From Cupriavidus sp. IDO (GTDB lineage Bacteria; Pseudomonadota; Gammaproteobacteria; Burkholderiales; Burkholderiaceae): DNA of 64,000 nt. The translations under genes were made by a program, and so were the position numbers. The notes beneath the pieces were generated by a model that was not told where the DNA came from, did no database searches, and saw only the letters and a program-made list of their open reading frames with translations. This document shows, piece after piece, positions 26,714 through 34,938 of the stretch (position 1 is its first letter; each line of letters opens with the position of its first letter). The stretch spans positions 62,001-126,000 of the forward strand of contig NZ_JWMA01000006.1 of assembly GCF_000812465.1 (NCBI RefSeq). Direction: 5' to 3'.

Positions 26714-28323
26714 CGCAATCTGGCATCTCGGCGGCCAAGCCTGCATCGGGAGGCACGTTTGCCCCGCTGGCCCAACCCACGTTTGCGGTACTGTGGGTGG
26801 CCACGATCCTCGGTAACATCGGCAGCTTCATGCGGGATGTGGCCAGCGCATGGCTGGCAACCGATCTTTCCACTTCACCGGCAGCGGTCGCCACGATCCA
26901 GGCGGCTGCCACGCTGCCCGTCTTCCTGCTTGCGATTCCGGCGGGTGTGCTCTCCGACATCCTCGACCGGCGCCGCTTCCTGATTGTGATCCAGATCGGA
27001 CTGGCCATGGTCAGCGGCACGCTGATGCTGCTGGCGTGGCGCCAGGCGCTGACGATCGAAATCCTGATTGCACTGGCGTTCGTCGGCGGTGTAGGTGCGG
27101 CGATGATGGGGCCGACGTGGCAGTCGATCGTGCCCGAGCTCGTGCCGCCGAGCACGCTGCGACAGGCCGTGGCACTGAACTCGCTGGGCGTGAACGTCGC
27201 CCGTGCGATTGGACCGGCTACCGGGGGTCTGCTGCTCGCGGCATTCGGCGCGGCTGCCACGTATAGCGCAGACCTGCTCAGCTATGTGTTCGTCATCGCT
27301 GCGTTGATCTGGTGGAAGCGTCCCGAACAACCAAGCGATCCGCTGCGCGAGCACTTCTTCAGCGCTTTCCGAGCCGGCTTACGCTTCACGCGCGCGCACA
27401 GCAAGCTGCACGTAGTATTGGCGCGCGCCGCCGTGCATTTTGCCTTCGGCAGCGGCGTATGGGCGTTGTTGCCGCTGGTAGCCCGTCAGCTGTTGCATGG
27501 CGGTGCCAGCCTCTATGGTGTGTTGCTGGGCGCAGTGGGCGCTGGCGCGATCCTTGGCGCGCTGACGATGTCCAGGCTGCAGCAGCGGCTCGATGCAGAC
27601 GGCATGGTGCTGTTGTCCGCGATCGTCACGGCCGTCGTCATGGCGGCGCTGTCGAGCGCACCACCCATATGGCTGGCATTGCCGCTGCTATTGCTGCTTG
27701 GCGCGGCATGGATCATGGCGCTGACCACGCTCGGCGGCGCGGCGCAGGCGATCCTGCCGAACTGGGTGCGCGGCCGCGCACTGGCGGTCTACCAGATGGT
27801 GTTCAACGGCGCGCTGGCCGGTGGCAGCCTGGTCTGGGGCTTCGTGGCGCAGGCATTGGGCACGCCGCACGCGTTGCTGATTGCCGCGGCGGGACTGGTC
27901 GCTACCGCGCTGATCCTGCACCGTATGCGGCTGCCGCGCGGCGAAGAAGACCTCGGTCCCGCACGTCACTGGCCCGAACCCGAGACGGCCGGCGAGATCG
28001 CGCACGACCGTGGTCCGGTGATGATCCTGATCGAATATTGCATCCCGCCCGCCAACCGCGATGCGTTCCTGCATGCGGTGCACAAGCTGTCGGAAGAGCG
28101 TTTGCGTGACGGCGCGTTCAGCTGGGGCGTGATGGAAGACCCGGCCAACCCCGAACTACTGACCGAGTGGTTCCTGGTCGAGTCGTGGGCCGAGCACCTG
28201 CGCCAGCATCAGCGCGTGCCGCACGCCGATGCCGATGTGCAGCGCGACGTGGCCAGCTACCACGTGGGCGCCGAGCCGCCCCACGTGCGACACCTGCTCG
28301 GCCTTGGCCTGCCGCCGGCGTAA
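26710..28323 (+). CDS. MFS transporter (MFS_3/EntS type) with a C-terminal ABM-like extension
   Basis: A 537-residue protein. Residues 1-410 are a 12-helix MFS exporter of the enterobactin-exporter type, with the loop LSDILDRRRFLIVIQ after helix 2 and GPATGGLLLAAFGAAATY in the middle. The last 120 residues form a soluble domain (MILIEYCIPPANRDAFLHAV ... LTEWFLVESWAEHLRQHQRV) that resembles an antibiotic-biosynthesis-monooxygenase-like ferredoxin fold; this fusion is recurrent in the MFS_3 group. It is coupled to DoxX upstream. Substrate unknown. Confidence 0.85.
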   Translation: MTQSGISAAKPASGGTFAPLAQPTFAVLWVATILGNIGSFMRDVASAWLATDLSTSPAAVATIQAAATLPVFLLAIPAGVLSDILDRRRFLIVIQIGLAMVSGTLMLLAWRQALTIEILIALAFVGGVGAAMMGPTWQSIVPELVPPSTLRQAVALNSLGVNVARAIGPATGGLLLAAFGAAATYSADLLSYVFVIAALIWWKRPEQPSDPLREHFFSAFRAGLRFTRAHSKLHVVLARAAVHFAFGSGVWALLPLVARQLLHGGASLYGVLLGAVGAGAILGALTMSRLQQRLDADGMVLLSAIVTAVVMAALSSAPPIWLALPLLLLLGAAWIMALTTLGGAAQAILPNWVRGRALAVYQMVFNGALAGGSLVWGFVAQALGTPHALLIAAAGLVATALILHRMRLPRGEEDLGPARHWPEPETAGEIAHDRGPVMILIEYCIPPANRDAFLHAVHKLSEERLRDGAFSWGVMEDPANPELLTEWFLVESWAEHLRQHQRVPHADADVQRDVASYHVGAEPPHVRHLLGLGLPPA

Positions 28324-28360
28324 CCTCGCACCGATTTCCCCCTCTCCAACCTTGTGTCAT

Positions 28361-28654
28361 ATGAAGCTCTATCTCATCTCCCTTGGCGCCGGCATCCTGG
28401 TCGGCATCATCTATGCACTGATGCAGGTCCGCTCGCCTGCGCCGCCCGCAATTGCTTTGATCGGGCTGCTGGGCATGCTGATTGGCGAGCAGGTTGTGCC
28501 GCCGGTCAAACGCATGCTGGCGGGCGAGCCCGTCACCATTGCATGGTTCCGCGGCGAATGCGTCCCGAAGATTACGGGTACCCCGCCCAATGCGGACACG
28601 GCCGTAGAACCGTCGGCATCCCTCCCCGCGCGTAGCAAAGAAGGGAACCAATAG
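28361..28654 (+). CDS. XapX-domain (DUF1427) small membrane protein
   Basis: A 97-residue protein. The first 55 residues form the two-helix XapX pattern (MKLYLISLGAGILVGIIYALMQVRSPAPPA, then LIGLLGMLIGEQVVPPVK). The remainder is a hydrophilic tail. Function is unknown; XapX proteins often adjoin hydrolase/DoxX clusters in Burkholderiaceae. ATG at 28361 gives the domain start. It ends five bases before the porin gene. Confidence 0.85.
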   Translation: MKLYLISLGAGILVGIIYALMQVRSPAPPAIALIGLLGMLIGEQVVPPVKRMLAGEPVTIAWFRGECVPKITGTPPNADTAVEPSASLPARSKEGNQ

Positions 28655-28658
28655 CAGC

Positions 28659-29804
28659 ATGAGTCGTTCCCGAAAGCAGCCCGAAGCACCTACCAGCTGT
28701 ACTAACGCAATCGCGCCCCGGCGCATTCACATCGCCCTGGCAGCGTCTTTGTCCGCTGCCGCGGCACCTGCCGTGGCGGACAACAACGTAGCGATCTATG
28801 GCCGGCTGAACACAGCAATCGAGTTTGTGACCGTGACCACCGCAACCGACGGCACCAGATCAGGCAATACGGCGCGCCTCACGAATAACCGCTCCGTGTT
28901 CGGCATGCGGGGCGAGGAGCCGTTAGCCAATGGAATCAAGGCGATCTGGCAAATCGAAAGCGCCCTGTCGATTGACAACGGCACGGGGCAAATCGCCGCG
29001 CGAGATACCCGGCTCGGCCTTCAGAGCCCGTACGGCACCCTCTTCATGGGCAACTGGGACACGCCATACACAAGTGCAACCAAGAGCTACGACCCGTATT
29101 ACCCCACCACCGCGGGTTACATGGCGCTGATAGGCAATGGCGCTGCGTCTACCAGCGACAATGTCCAGAACACCAGCTCATTTGATCGACGGCAGAAGAA
29201 CTCGTTGCACTACCAGTCGACGTGGCACGGCTTGAGCGGCGCCATTGCCTGGGGATTGCCGGAAGAAAAGACAACGGTGCCGCGCAATCCCGCGCTGTAT
29301 TCCTTTGCCACCGCCTATGACTATGGCAACCTGAACCTGACGCTTGCCTATGAAATCCACCAGCACTATCAGACCAGCGGACGCAACGACGACGCAATGA
29401 AGGCTGGAGTTTCCTACCAGTTCCCATCGACGCGCATCGGTGCCCTGTATGAACGTCTGCACTATCGTACCGCCACTGGAGACCTTACGCGCAATGGCTA
29501 CTATGTCTCGCTGATACAGCAGCTTGGCACCGGTAGCATACGCGCCGGCTTCGCCTTTGTCGGCAATGGCACCGGCACGGCTACGGAAACGATTGGATCC
29601 GTCCGCAGTGGTTCGGAAACCGGCGCATTTCAGGTAACGGTCGGCTATGACTATCCCCTTTCCAAACGAACCGCGCTATACGCTTACTACAGCTGCATCA
29701 ACAACCGCAGCAACGCGAGCTATGACTTCGCCATCAACAACATCGGCATCAAGGCTGGCGCCGACCCGCAGACGTTCGCCATTGCGATGCGGCACAGCTT
29801 CTGA
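28659..29804 (+). CDS. Outer-membrane general porin
   Basis: A 381-residue Gram-negative porin. The mature start (NNVAIYGRLNTAIEF) and the following N-R-S-V-F-G-M-R-G-E-E-P-L-A-N-G strand are classic for Burkholderiaceae 16-strand trimeric porins, as is the terminal aromatic residue (AIAMRHSF) needed for Bam-mediated insertion. The signal region is longer than usual (about 40 residues), so the start may lie inside. Its position at the end of a hydrolase/transporter set suggests uptake of the cluster's substrate (inference). Confidence 0.9.
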   Translation: MSRSRKQPEAPTSCTNAIAPRRIHIALAASLSAAAAPAVADNNVAIYGRLNTAIEFVTVTTATDGTRSGNTARLTNNRSVFGMRGEEPLANGIKAIWQIESALSIDNGTGQIAARDTRLGLQSPYGTLFMGNWDTPYTSATKSYDPYYPTTAGYMALIGNGAASTSDNVQNTSSFDRRQKNSLHYQSTWHGLSGAIAWGLPEEKTTVPRNPALYSFATAYDYGNLNLTLAYEIHQHYQTSGRNDDAMKAGVSYQFPSTRIGALYERLHYRTATGDLTRNGYYVSLIQQLGTGSIRAGFAFVGNGTGTATETIGSVRSGSETGAFQVTVGYDYPLSKRTALYAYYSCINNRSNASYDFAINNIGIKAGADPQTFAIAMRHSF

Positions 29805-29824
29805 CCGTCAGCCGACCAATCTTC

Positions 29825-30565
29825 GTGGAGACCGCATTGACACCCGCACAGCTTCCTGACACGGGCCGCCGCGCTGATCTTTCGGGACCGGCGTTCGGCT
29901 GCATCCTGGCCTTCGTCGCAGGCTATATAGACGTGGTCGGGTTCATTTCACTATTCGGCCTATTTACGGCACACGTGACAGGAAACTTCGTGATGATCGG
30001 CGTCGACATCACCAGTGATTCGACAGGCCTGCTCGCCAAACTGCTTGCGCTGCCGACTTTTGCCTTGGCGGTTGCGGCCGCCAGACTGACCGAGTCACGC
30101 ATCGTACGGGACAAACAATCGGCACCCTCGCTGTTGCTATTTGCCGAGGCCGCGGCGCTGGTTCTCTTCATAATTGCCGGGGTCCACGCCTCCCCCATTT
30201 CCGATCCAAGTACGCCTGCAGCCGTCGGCGCCGGCATGCTTGCCGTAGTGGCCATGGGTATTCAGAACTCACTGTCCCGGACGTCCTTGTCAGACCTCGG
30301 CCCCACTACGATCATGACGGGAAATACCACGCAAATTATCATTGACCTGGTGGACCTGCCATCCGCATCTGAGGTGGAACGCAAAGCCATACGCGCTCGG
30401 CTCAAGAAAATGGTACCGGCTCTCGCGGGTTTCGCATCGGGCGCCGCTCTCGGTGCACTTGGCTATTCGATGCTTTCGATCTGGTGTGTAGTACTGCCAG
30501 CCATATTGCTGACGGCGCTCAGTTTCCTGACTTGGCGCAACGGCGCGAACAGCCTGCAGAAGTGA
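29825..30565 (+). CDS. DUF1275 (YoaK-like) membrane protein
   Basis: A 246-residue inner-membrane protein with about six helices. The segment AFVAGYIDVVGFISLFGLFTAHVTGNFVMIG is the diagnostic DUF1275 motif, and GMLAVVAMGIQNSLSR ... TIMTGNTTQI is the second conserved block. Function unknown; the family is thought to be transport-like. GTG at 29825 is used, 20 bases after the porin stop, so it may be co-transcribed. Confidence 0.85.
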   Translation: METALTPAQLPDTGRRADLSGPAFGCILAFVAGYIDVVGFISLFGLFTAHVTGNFVMIGVDITSDSTGLLAKLLALPTFALAVAAARLTESRIVRDKQSAPSLLLFAEAAALVLFIIAGVHASPISDPSTPAAVGAGMLAVVAMGIQNSLSRTSLSDLGPTTIMTGNTTQIIIDLVDLPSASEVERKAIRARLKKMVPALAGFASGAALGALGYSMLSIWCVVLPAILLTALSFLTWRNGANSLQK

Positions 30566-30631
30566 ATTGGCAGCGGCGTTGCTCCTCCAGCAGAGCATTA
30601 CCAGCGCTCAACGCGTATACAAGGAGTCAGT

Positions 30632-31023
30632 GTGATAGCTCGCCCCACGATCGCAATAGTTGACGACGATGTCGCCGTCCGAAATGCCATGGGGGGCTGC
30701 TGCGTTCGCTCGATCTTGGCGTGCAATTGTTCGGAGGCGGTCAAGAGCTGCTGTGGTGCGCTTCGCTGCCTTGCCTGTCGTGCGTGATCACAGACGCGCA
30801 AATGCCCGGCATGGACGGCTTGGCTTTGATAGAGGCCCTGCGCGCACGCAATCTCGATATGCCTGTCATTTTCATGACTGCATTTGCGCATGAGGGATTC
30901 GATCAGCGTGCCATGGCATTGGGTGCGACGTGCGTCCTTTACAAGCCCTTCCAGGACACAGACATGATCCAATGCATTGAAAAAGCGTTACGTCCTCGCA
31001 AGACCGACTCTCCTCCATCGTGA
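30632..31023 (+). pseudogene. Frameshifted FixJ-type receiver domain
   Basis: The reading begins as a receiver domain (GTG at 30632, TIAIVDDDVAVRNAMG), then a run of G residues near 30690 moves the homology into another frame, which continues LLRSLDLGVQLFGGGQELL ... DAQMPGMDGLALIEAL ... PVIFMTAFAHEGF ... CVLYKPFQ to the stop at 31023. Removing one G from the run would restore the frame. There is no DNA-binding domain behind it. I read it as an inactivated two-component regulator; a sequencing homopolymer error is possible. Confidence 0.7.
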
Positions 31024-31149
31024 GTGTGTCGTGCAGTGGATCGATGAGACGTCCTGACATGACGTTCGTCCTGCACGCTGCCCGATGTCGGCCCTACGCT
31101 CTGGTTGCGGTTCTAAGCTTTCGAGGCTGCAGCCGGATGGCAGGCTGCT

Positions 31150-31330
31150 CATCAGCTTCGGACTCAGAGGGAAGCCGCACGAGACCGAGAGTTTGCGCAA
31201 GAAGCACCAGATCGGCGAAACTCCGAGCCGTCATTTTTTGGCATTGCGTGGCATCGATGAACTTTGACAGTCACCACGCTGATGCACGTGGCGGCGGCAA
31301 TCTCCTTGTTTGTCAAACGGATGTGGCATG
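31150..31330 (-). pseudogene. LuxR-type helix-turn-helix fragment
   Basis: On the minus strand, LTNKEIAAATCISVVTVKVHRCHAMPK is a decayed version of the FixJ/NarL recognition helix region (compare LLNKQIASEL..SEVTVKIHRGQAMRK in the intact regulator at 21.4 kb). Upstream receiver sequence is missing. It is a relic of the same regulator family as the fragment at 30.6 kb but opposite in orientation. Confidence 0.6.
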
Positions 31331-31478
31331 CGCCATCACTCCGTGACGGCATCGGTGGCGAGTCGCATGGCCAGGTAGTCATGATCGTCGCGCCAAGCCA
31401 GACACGACCGGGCGACCTTGCGCTACCGAAAATGCCATTGGCGCTGGCAGCTCGAAAAGCGCCCGCCTTCCTGCAGGC

Positions 31479-31505
31479 GAAAAAAAGCCCGCAGAATTGC
31501 GGGCT
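31479..31505 (-). terminator. Rho-independent terminator, minus strand; possibly the displaced guaA terminator
   Basis: An 8-bp perfect stem AGCCCGCA / TGCGGGCT (31486-31505) with a four-base loop is followed, reading the minus strand, by a run of seven T. It sits about 57 bases beyond the left att-like site. No minus-strand gene ends just before it except the guaA-like end at 31563. This is where the native guaA terminator would be if the element had inserted into the guaA 3' end. Confidence 0.7.
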
Positions 31506-31562
31506 TCGATCACTCACTGCCTGTCACTGCCAGGTGGTGCCAGAAAATGCACCAAAATACGG

Positions 31563-31582
31563 CTCACTCCCATTCCATCATC
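31563..31582. other. att-like site, left copy of the guaA 3' end
   Basis: CTCACTCCCATTCCATCATC matches the last bases of guaA and their complement around its stop codon (50427 onward) at 17 of 20 positions. On the minus strand it reads M-E-W-E-stop, like the guaA end I-E-W-E-stop. Similar copies occur at 41054 and 50426. The guaA 3' end is a known target of phage/island integrases, so I read the three copies as attachment sites. Confidence 0.65.
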
Positions 31583-32029
31583 AACGGGCCGCCCTAAGCC
31601 GCGTGGTTAAAGAGATTGCCTGACATCGACTTCGGGCCTTACCGTCGCTTTCACCGTCAACCGCGCAGAGCATTTGTTGGCGCGGGAGATGGAGCGATCT
31701 GCGGGGCGACGACTCTGGCGACACCATTGTCAATCAACTCAAAGAATACAGAAAGTCAAGCGCCCTGCCCGCGTTCCGCCAGCCAAGATGCTTACTCACG
31801 CCGATCCTACTAGCGTCTCGATTCCGGTGGCCACGCTCTCCCGCCGCAAGGCTGGCCGGCCTCATTCTGAGTCCCCTCCACTAGCCGGAGATCCAGCCCA
31901 GGCTCTTGCGTCAGCGTTTCAACGCTCGGCAGGCTCTCCTGCGGCTCGACCGAGAGTACCGCAAGCACCTGCTACTGGGCTACGCCGATTGGAGAAACGA
32001 GTTATGTGTTTCGACCGGGCTGCCTCTAA

Positions 32030-32141
32030 GTCCCGCTCGACGTGTCGGTACACAGGCTCAAAAAATCGAAGACATCAGGATCCTCGAGTGTGGCCCGCGC
32101 CAAATGAAACTGCGGCGACGGCAACTGGGCAGCAGTTGTTT
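32030..32141 (-). pseudogene. DUF1016/YhcG-like nuclease fragment (S1 copy 1)
   Basis: Minus-strand translation gives QLPSPQFHLARATLEDPDVF followed by DFLSLC, which matches the core D-P-Y-V-F-D-F-L motif region of DUF1016 (YhcG-like, PD-(D/E)XK superfamily) proteins. Stops and frame changes follow on both sides, so only a relic is left. The same relic is in S1 copy 2. DUF1016 genes are common passengers of mobile elements. Confidence 0.5.
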
Positions 32142-32411
32142 GGTGCCTGCGCCGCCCGGTCTATCAAGCGGTTGCCGATCTGCACCAAGCGTATTGAGGT
32201 ACCAGCCTTGCACTAGTTCCTGCTGCGTATAACACCGTTTTTGGGTTACTCAAGACGATTTTATTCGCAAATCTTCATCACGTAAATTCAGATCTAAATT
32301 CGAACTATTAAGACATAACAGGAATGAATATCCATGGAACGCTCGCGGGGAGCATTCCGTCAAAATCGTAGGATCCACGAATCGTGGTGGCTTCACTTCA
32401 AAGGAGCATGT

Positions 32412-32573
32412 ATGCAACCGAATGATTTCGATCTTATTGTTATGTCCTCCGCATCCGATCTCACAGAGAAGGACGTGCATGTCGCTGCAACGGAGGTTGA
32501 TCGCCAGTTGGATGGCCGCGCTTGGAACATGAATCAACCTCTGAACATGATCGCTTACGAGGATCAGGCCTAA
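32412..32573 (+). CDS. Candidate RiPP precursor peptide, 53 residues
   Basis: A short peptide gene with a good AAAGGAGC ribosome-binding site seven bases before ATG 32412. The first 30 residues (QPNDFDLIVMSSASDLTEKD, then VHVAATEVD) are acidic and hydrophobic like a leader; the last 20 (DGRAWNMNQPLNMIAYEDQA) are rich in Asn, Asp, Arg, Met and aromatic residues and could be the core. It contains no Cys, so no lanthipeptide- or sactipeptide-type thioether. A hairpin and then a HExxH enzyme, an ABC exporter and a JmjC oxygenase follow in the same direction. I do not recognise the family; the precursor role is inferred from size and context. Confidence 0.65.
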   Translation: MQPNDFDLIVMSSASDLTEKDVHVAATEVDRQLDGRAWNMNQPLNMIAYEDQA

Positions 32574-32583
32574 GCTGATGCAT

Positions 32584-32608
32584 ACCGCCCCCTTCTTTGC
32601 GGGGCGGT
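32584..32608 (+). promoter_or_regulatory. Hairpin between RiPP precursor and modification genes
   Basis: Perfect 8-bp stem ACCGCCCC / GGGGCGGT with a nine-base loop, starting 11 bases after the precursor stop. No T-run follows, so it is a partial terminator or mRNA 3'-end stabiliser. Such hairpins commonly keep precursor transcript above that of downstream enzymes. Confidence 0.7.
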
Positions 32609-32638
32609 GGGACTCATCACCAAAGAAGGATGACGGAC

Positions 32639-33532
32639 ATGATCCTGCAATTTGGAGTTCATGCGCAGATTGATAATCTTGTCACGCTGATCGGTTCCCG
32701 GAACCTCGCGGAGGCGCGCTCTCTTGCCACGATCAGTCAAGTACAGTCTGAATATCGGGCATTTATTGAACACTTGCAGAGGCGCGTTCCAAGCGGGAAG
32801 CCAGGCGTCGTGGGTTTCGTGACGGACTTCGAAACGGCAAAGCGCCTGCGGTCGCTATTTGTGAATGATTCTCTCATCGACGACAAAGCACAAGCGGAAG
32901 TAATCGCAGAAGGCAGAGAGCCTGATATAGCCGTCAAGCAACAGCTGATCACGCGCGCACTGGCAGAACTAAGCCTGTACTCAAGAGATCACCGTGTACT
33001 CTTTGATACGGTCATTACGGATATCCTTATCCTCCCTTCGAAAGTAGCTAGAGCCGGCTCAACCTCACAGGCTATCGGTGTGATATGGGCCAATCCGCGC
33101 ATTGACTATACGTTGCACGATGTCATTGAACTATTGGTACACGAACTCACGCACCACGCCATGTTCATCGACGAGATTCGTTATTCGCACTATGACTATG
33201 GCTCGATCGTCGACACGAGCACGTGGGCTCGGTCGGCGATTCTCAATGTTCCTCGGCCACTCGACAAAGTTTTACACAGCGTCGTGGTAGCGACCGAGAT
33301 CCTGCTGTTGCGCGAACAGTGTCTCGGTCATCCAATACGTCCTGCTGTCCATCCCCCGACGCAGGTCATGATCTGCCAACTCTTGGACGCTCTGTCGTCC
33401 ATGGAGGAAATACTGAACAAGTTGTCCGACCATCGCGCAGTCTTCTCGGCTCGAGCGTGGAAGGTACTCGAAAATGTCAAGCGGCAGGCCCTCATACTGA
33501 GGAGGAACCACCGGCCCGCCAGCATCCATTGA
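32639..33532 (+). CDS. HExxH-motif putative peptide-modifying enzyme
   Basis: A 297-residue protein from ATG 32639, eight bases after an AAAGAAGGA site (an ATG at 32630 is also in frame). The core is H168-E-L-T-H172 in VIELLVHELTHHAMFIDEIRYSHYD. The V-H-E-L-T-H-H plus downstream acidic/aromatic pattern resembles the HExxH-motif peptide-modification proteins (TIGR04267-like) found beside RiPP precursors. Some relatives were shown to be iron/2-oxoglutarate beta-hydroxylases rather than proteases. Two readings remain: hydroxylase of the 53-residue peptide, or zinc protease removing its leader, since no other leader peptidase is present in this cluster. No signal peptide, so cytoplasmic. Confidence 0.7.
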   Translation: MILQFGVHAQIDNLVTLIGSRNLAEARSLATISQVQSEYRAFIEHLQRRVPSGKPGVVGFVTDFETAKRLRSLFVNDSLIDDKAQAEVIAEGREPDIAVKQQLITRALAELSLYSRDHRVLFDTVITDILILPSKVARAGSTSQAIGVIWANPRIDYTLHDVIELLVHELTHHAMFIDEIRYSHYDYGSIVDTSTWARSAILNVPRPLDKVLHSVVVATEILLLREQCLGHPIRPAVHPPTQVMICQLLDALSSMEEILNKLSDHRAVFSARAWKVLENVKRQALILRRNHRPASIH

Positions 33533-33569
33533 TAATCATATGACGGCGCATGTTGAGAGGGGGAATTGG

Positions 33570-34928
33570 ATGCAGCTTAAGCGTCGCCAGTGGCTCAATG
33601 TGTTCCTGCTCCCTTCGGCTGGCTGGACACTGATCCTTATTTTGGTTCATCAGAGCATCGTCGCCGCGTCATCCTTCTACCTGACGCGACTGATCGAGGC
33701 ATTTCAACATCAGGGCGAATATGGCACTTATCTGATTTTCTACCTCACGGCGATGCTAGTGCCATATCTTCCGGGGTGCACCTCGCTGTTTACGCTGCAG
33801 CTTTGGATTAACGATGCACATCGCCGGTTCACGACCCGTTTTTCCAACGCCGCGTACGGCCGGACAGAGATGCATCGCGACAGCGATCTACGCGAAACTG
33901 TGGAATCCGTGGCAGCACGTAATTCCTTCATGGCGATCAAGGATTATCTGACTTTCATACACGGATTCGTCGGTTTCTCCTTGAACAGTGCGCTAAGTAT
34001 GTTGGTGCTATCTGCACTGCTACCCGGCCACCTCTTCTCCGGATATGTCATCAGCCTTGCACTCTCGGTTGTGCTGATTCTACTTCTTAGGGGAACTGTC
34101 GGACGGCAGTCTACGAGAACAGAGAATGAGTTCATCGCCTACAGCGAATCCCTGTCGCGCATCTGGGAAAATTCCACGCTTGGCAACCACTATAATTACC
34201 AGCTCTGGCAGTCAAGTCGAGATCGACACGCTTCACAATATTACCGGCAATCCAATAAGCTTCAGCTATTGAAGCAGAGCGGAAATCTCGCTTTGGCCGT
34301 GGCTGCGCTTCTTCCGACGATTTATCTCATATCGGAGGCGGTCCGCAGCGCAATGACGGAACCGACATTGGTCGCGGCCATCATCGTGAATCTCACTAGA
34401 GTGTTCCATATCCTTGGTTCATTGAGCGCTTTGGTATACCAGCTACTTGATTTCTCTGCAATGAACTCGCGTCTACGCGTGATGTTTGAAACCGAACGGA
34501 TGTTCTCTGAGCCTTCGAATCTTCCGAACTCCCCCTGTGGAGAGATTTTCCTTAATGGAAATCCGGTCCATGACTATATCTCGGTGACGATGTCGGTGCG
34601 CTCAAGTAACCAGGGACGTTTTACTGTGCGTGGCGCCAATGGAGCGGGAAAATCAACGCTGTTGCACGTACTGAAGAAGGCGCTGGCAGATGATGCAGTT
34701 CTACTTCCAGCTCAGCATGGCAGGCTTGAATGGCAACATGAGTCAAAGACCCTCTCCACGGGACAGAAGACGCTGGCACAGTTGCAAGAGATCTCCAATC
34801 ACACCGACGTCAAATACTTGCTACTTGATGAATGGGACGCCAATCTGGACAGCGACAACAAGTGCGCCATCAGCGAAATGCTCGACCTACTTAGCCAAAG
34901 TAGGGTGGTGGTCGAGATCAGACACTAG
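33570..34928 (+). CDS. PvdE/SyrD-like peptide ABC exporter
   Basis: About 452 residues from ATG 33570, which has GAGAGGGGG upstream. Six membrane helices (residues 10-310) precede one ATPase domain. Walker A is GANGAGKST (G355), but the signature is LSTGQ rather than LSGGQ, and Walker B runs into YLLLDEWDANLD. The LSTGQ plus LLDEW pairing is typical of the cyclic-peptide/siderophore-peptide exporter group (PvdE, SyrD). No C39 peptidase domain. It probably exports the modified peptide to the periplasm. The ATPase domain is short, about 130 residues. It lies between the HExxH and JmjC genes. Confidence 0.85.
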   Translation: MQLKRRQWLNVFLLPSAGWTLILILVHQSIVAASSFYLTRLIEAFQHQGEYGTYLIFYLTAMLVPYLPGCTSLFTLQLWINDAHRRFTTRFSNAAYGRTEMHRDSDLRETVESVAARNSFMAIKDYLTFIHGFVGFSLNSALSMLVLSALLPGHLFSGYVISLALSVVLILLLRGTVGRQSTRTENEFIAYSESLSRIWENSTLGNHYNYQLWQSSRDRHASQYYRQSNKLQLLKQSGNLALAVAALLPTIYLISEAVRSAMTEPTLVAAIIVNLTRVFHILGSLSALVYQLLDFSAMNSRLRVMFETERMFSEPSNLPNSPCGEIFLNGNPVHDYISVTMSVRSSNQGRFTVRGANGAGKSTLLHVLKKALADDAVLLPAQHGRLEWQHESKTLSTGQKTLAQLQEISNHTDVKYLLLDEWDANLDSDNKCAISEMLDLLSQSRVVVEIRH

Positions 34929-34938
34929 GGAGTTCACT

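Larger units (their letters stand above)
31563..32373. repeat. Direct repeat S1, copy 1 (about 810 bp, pairs with 41054-41866)
   Basis: This block and 41054-41866 are nearly identical, with scattered substitutions over the whole length, from the att-like site to GCTCGCGGGG.CATTCCGTC near the end. Each copy marks the left end of one island module and directly precedes the peptide-biosynthesis cargo. It holds no intact gene; a decayed DUF1016-like fragment lies inside. The AT-rich last 120 bases may carry the promoter for the peptide precursor at 32412. Confidence 0.9.

Noticed and set aside
31616..32232. Plus-strand frames inside S1 (for example one reading RLDREYRKHLLLGYADW) as real genes
   Set aside because: They have no ribosome-binding site, change length between the two S1 copies, and lie opposite the DUF1016 relic.
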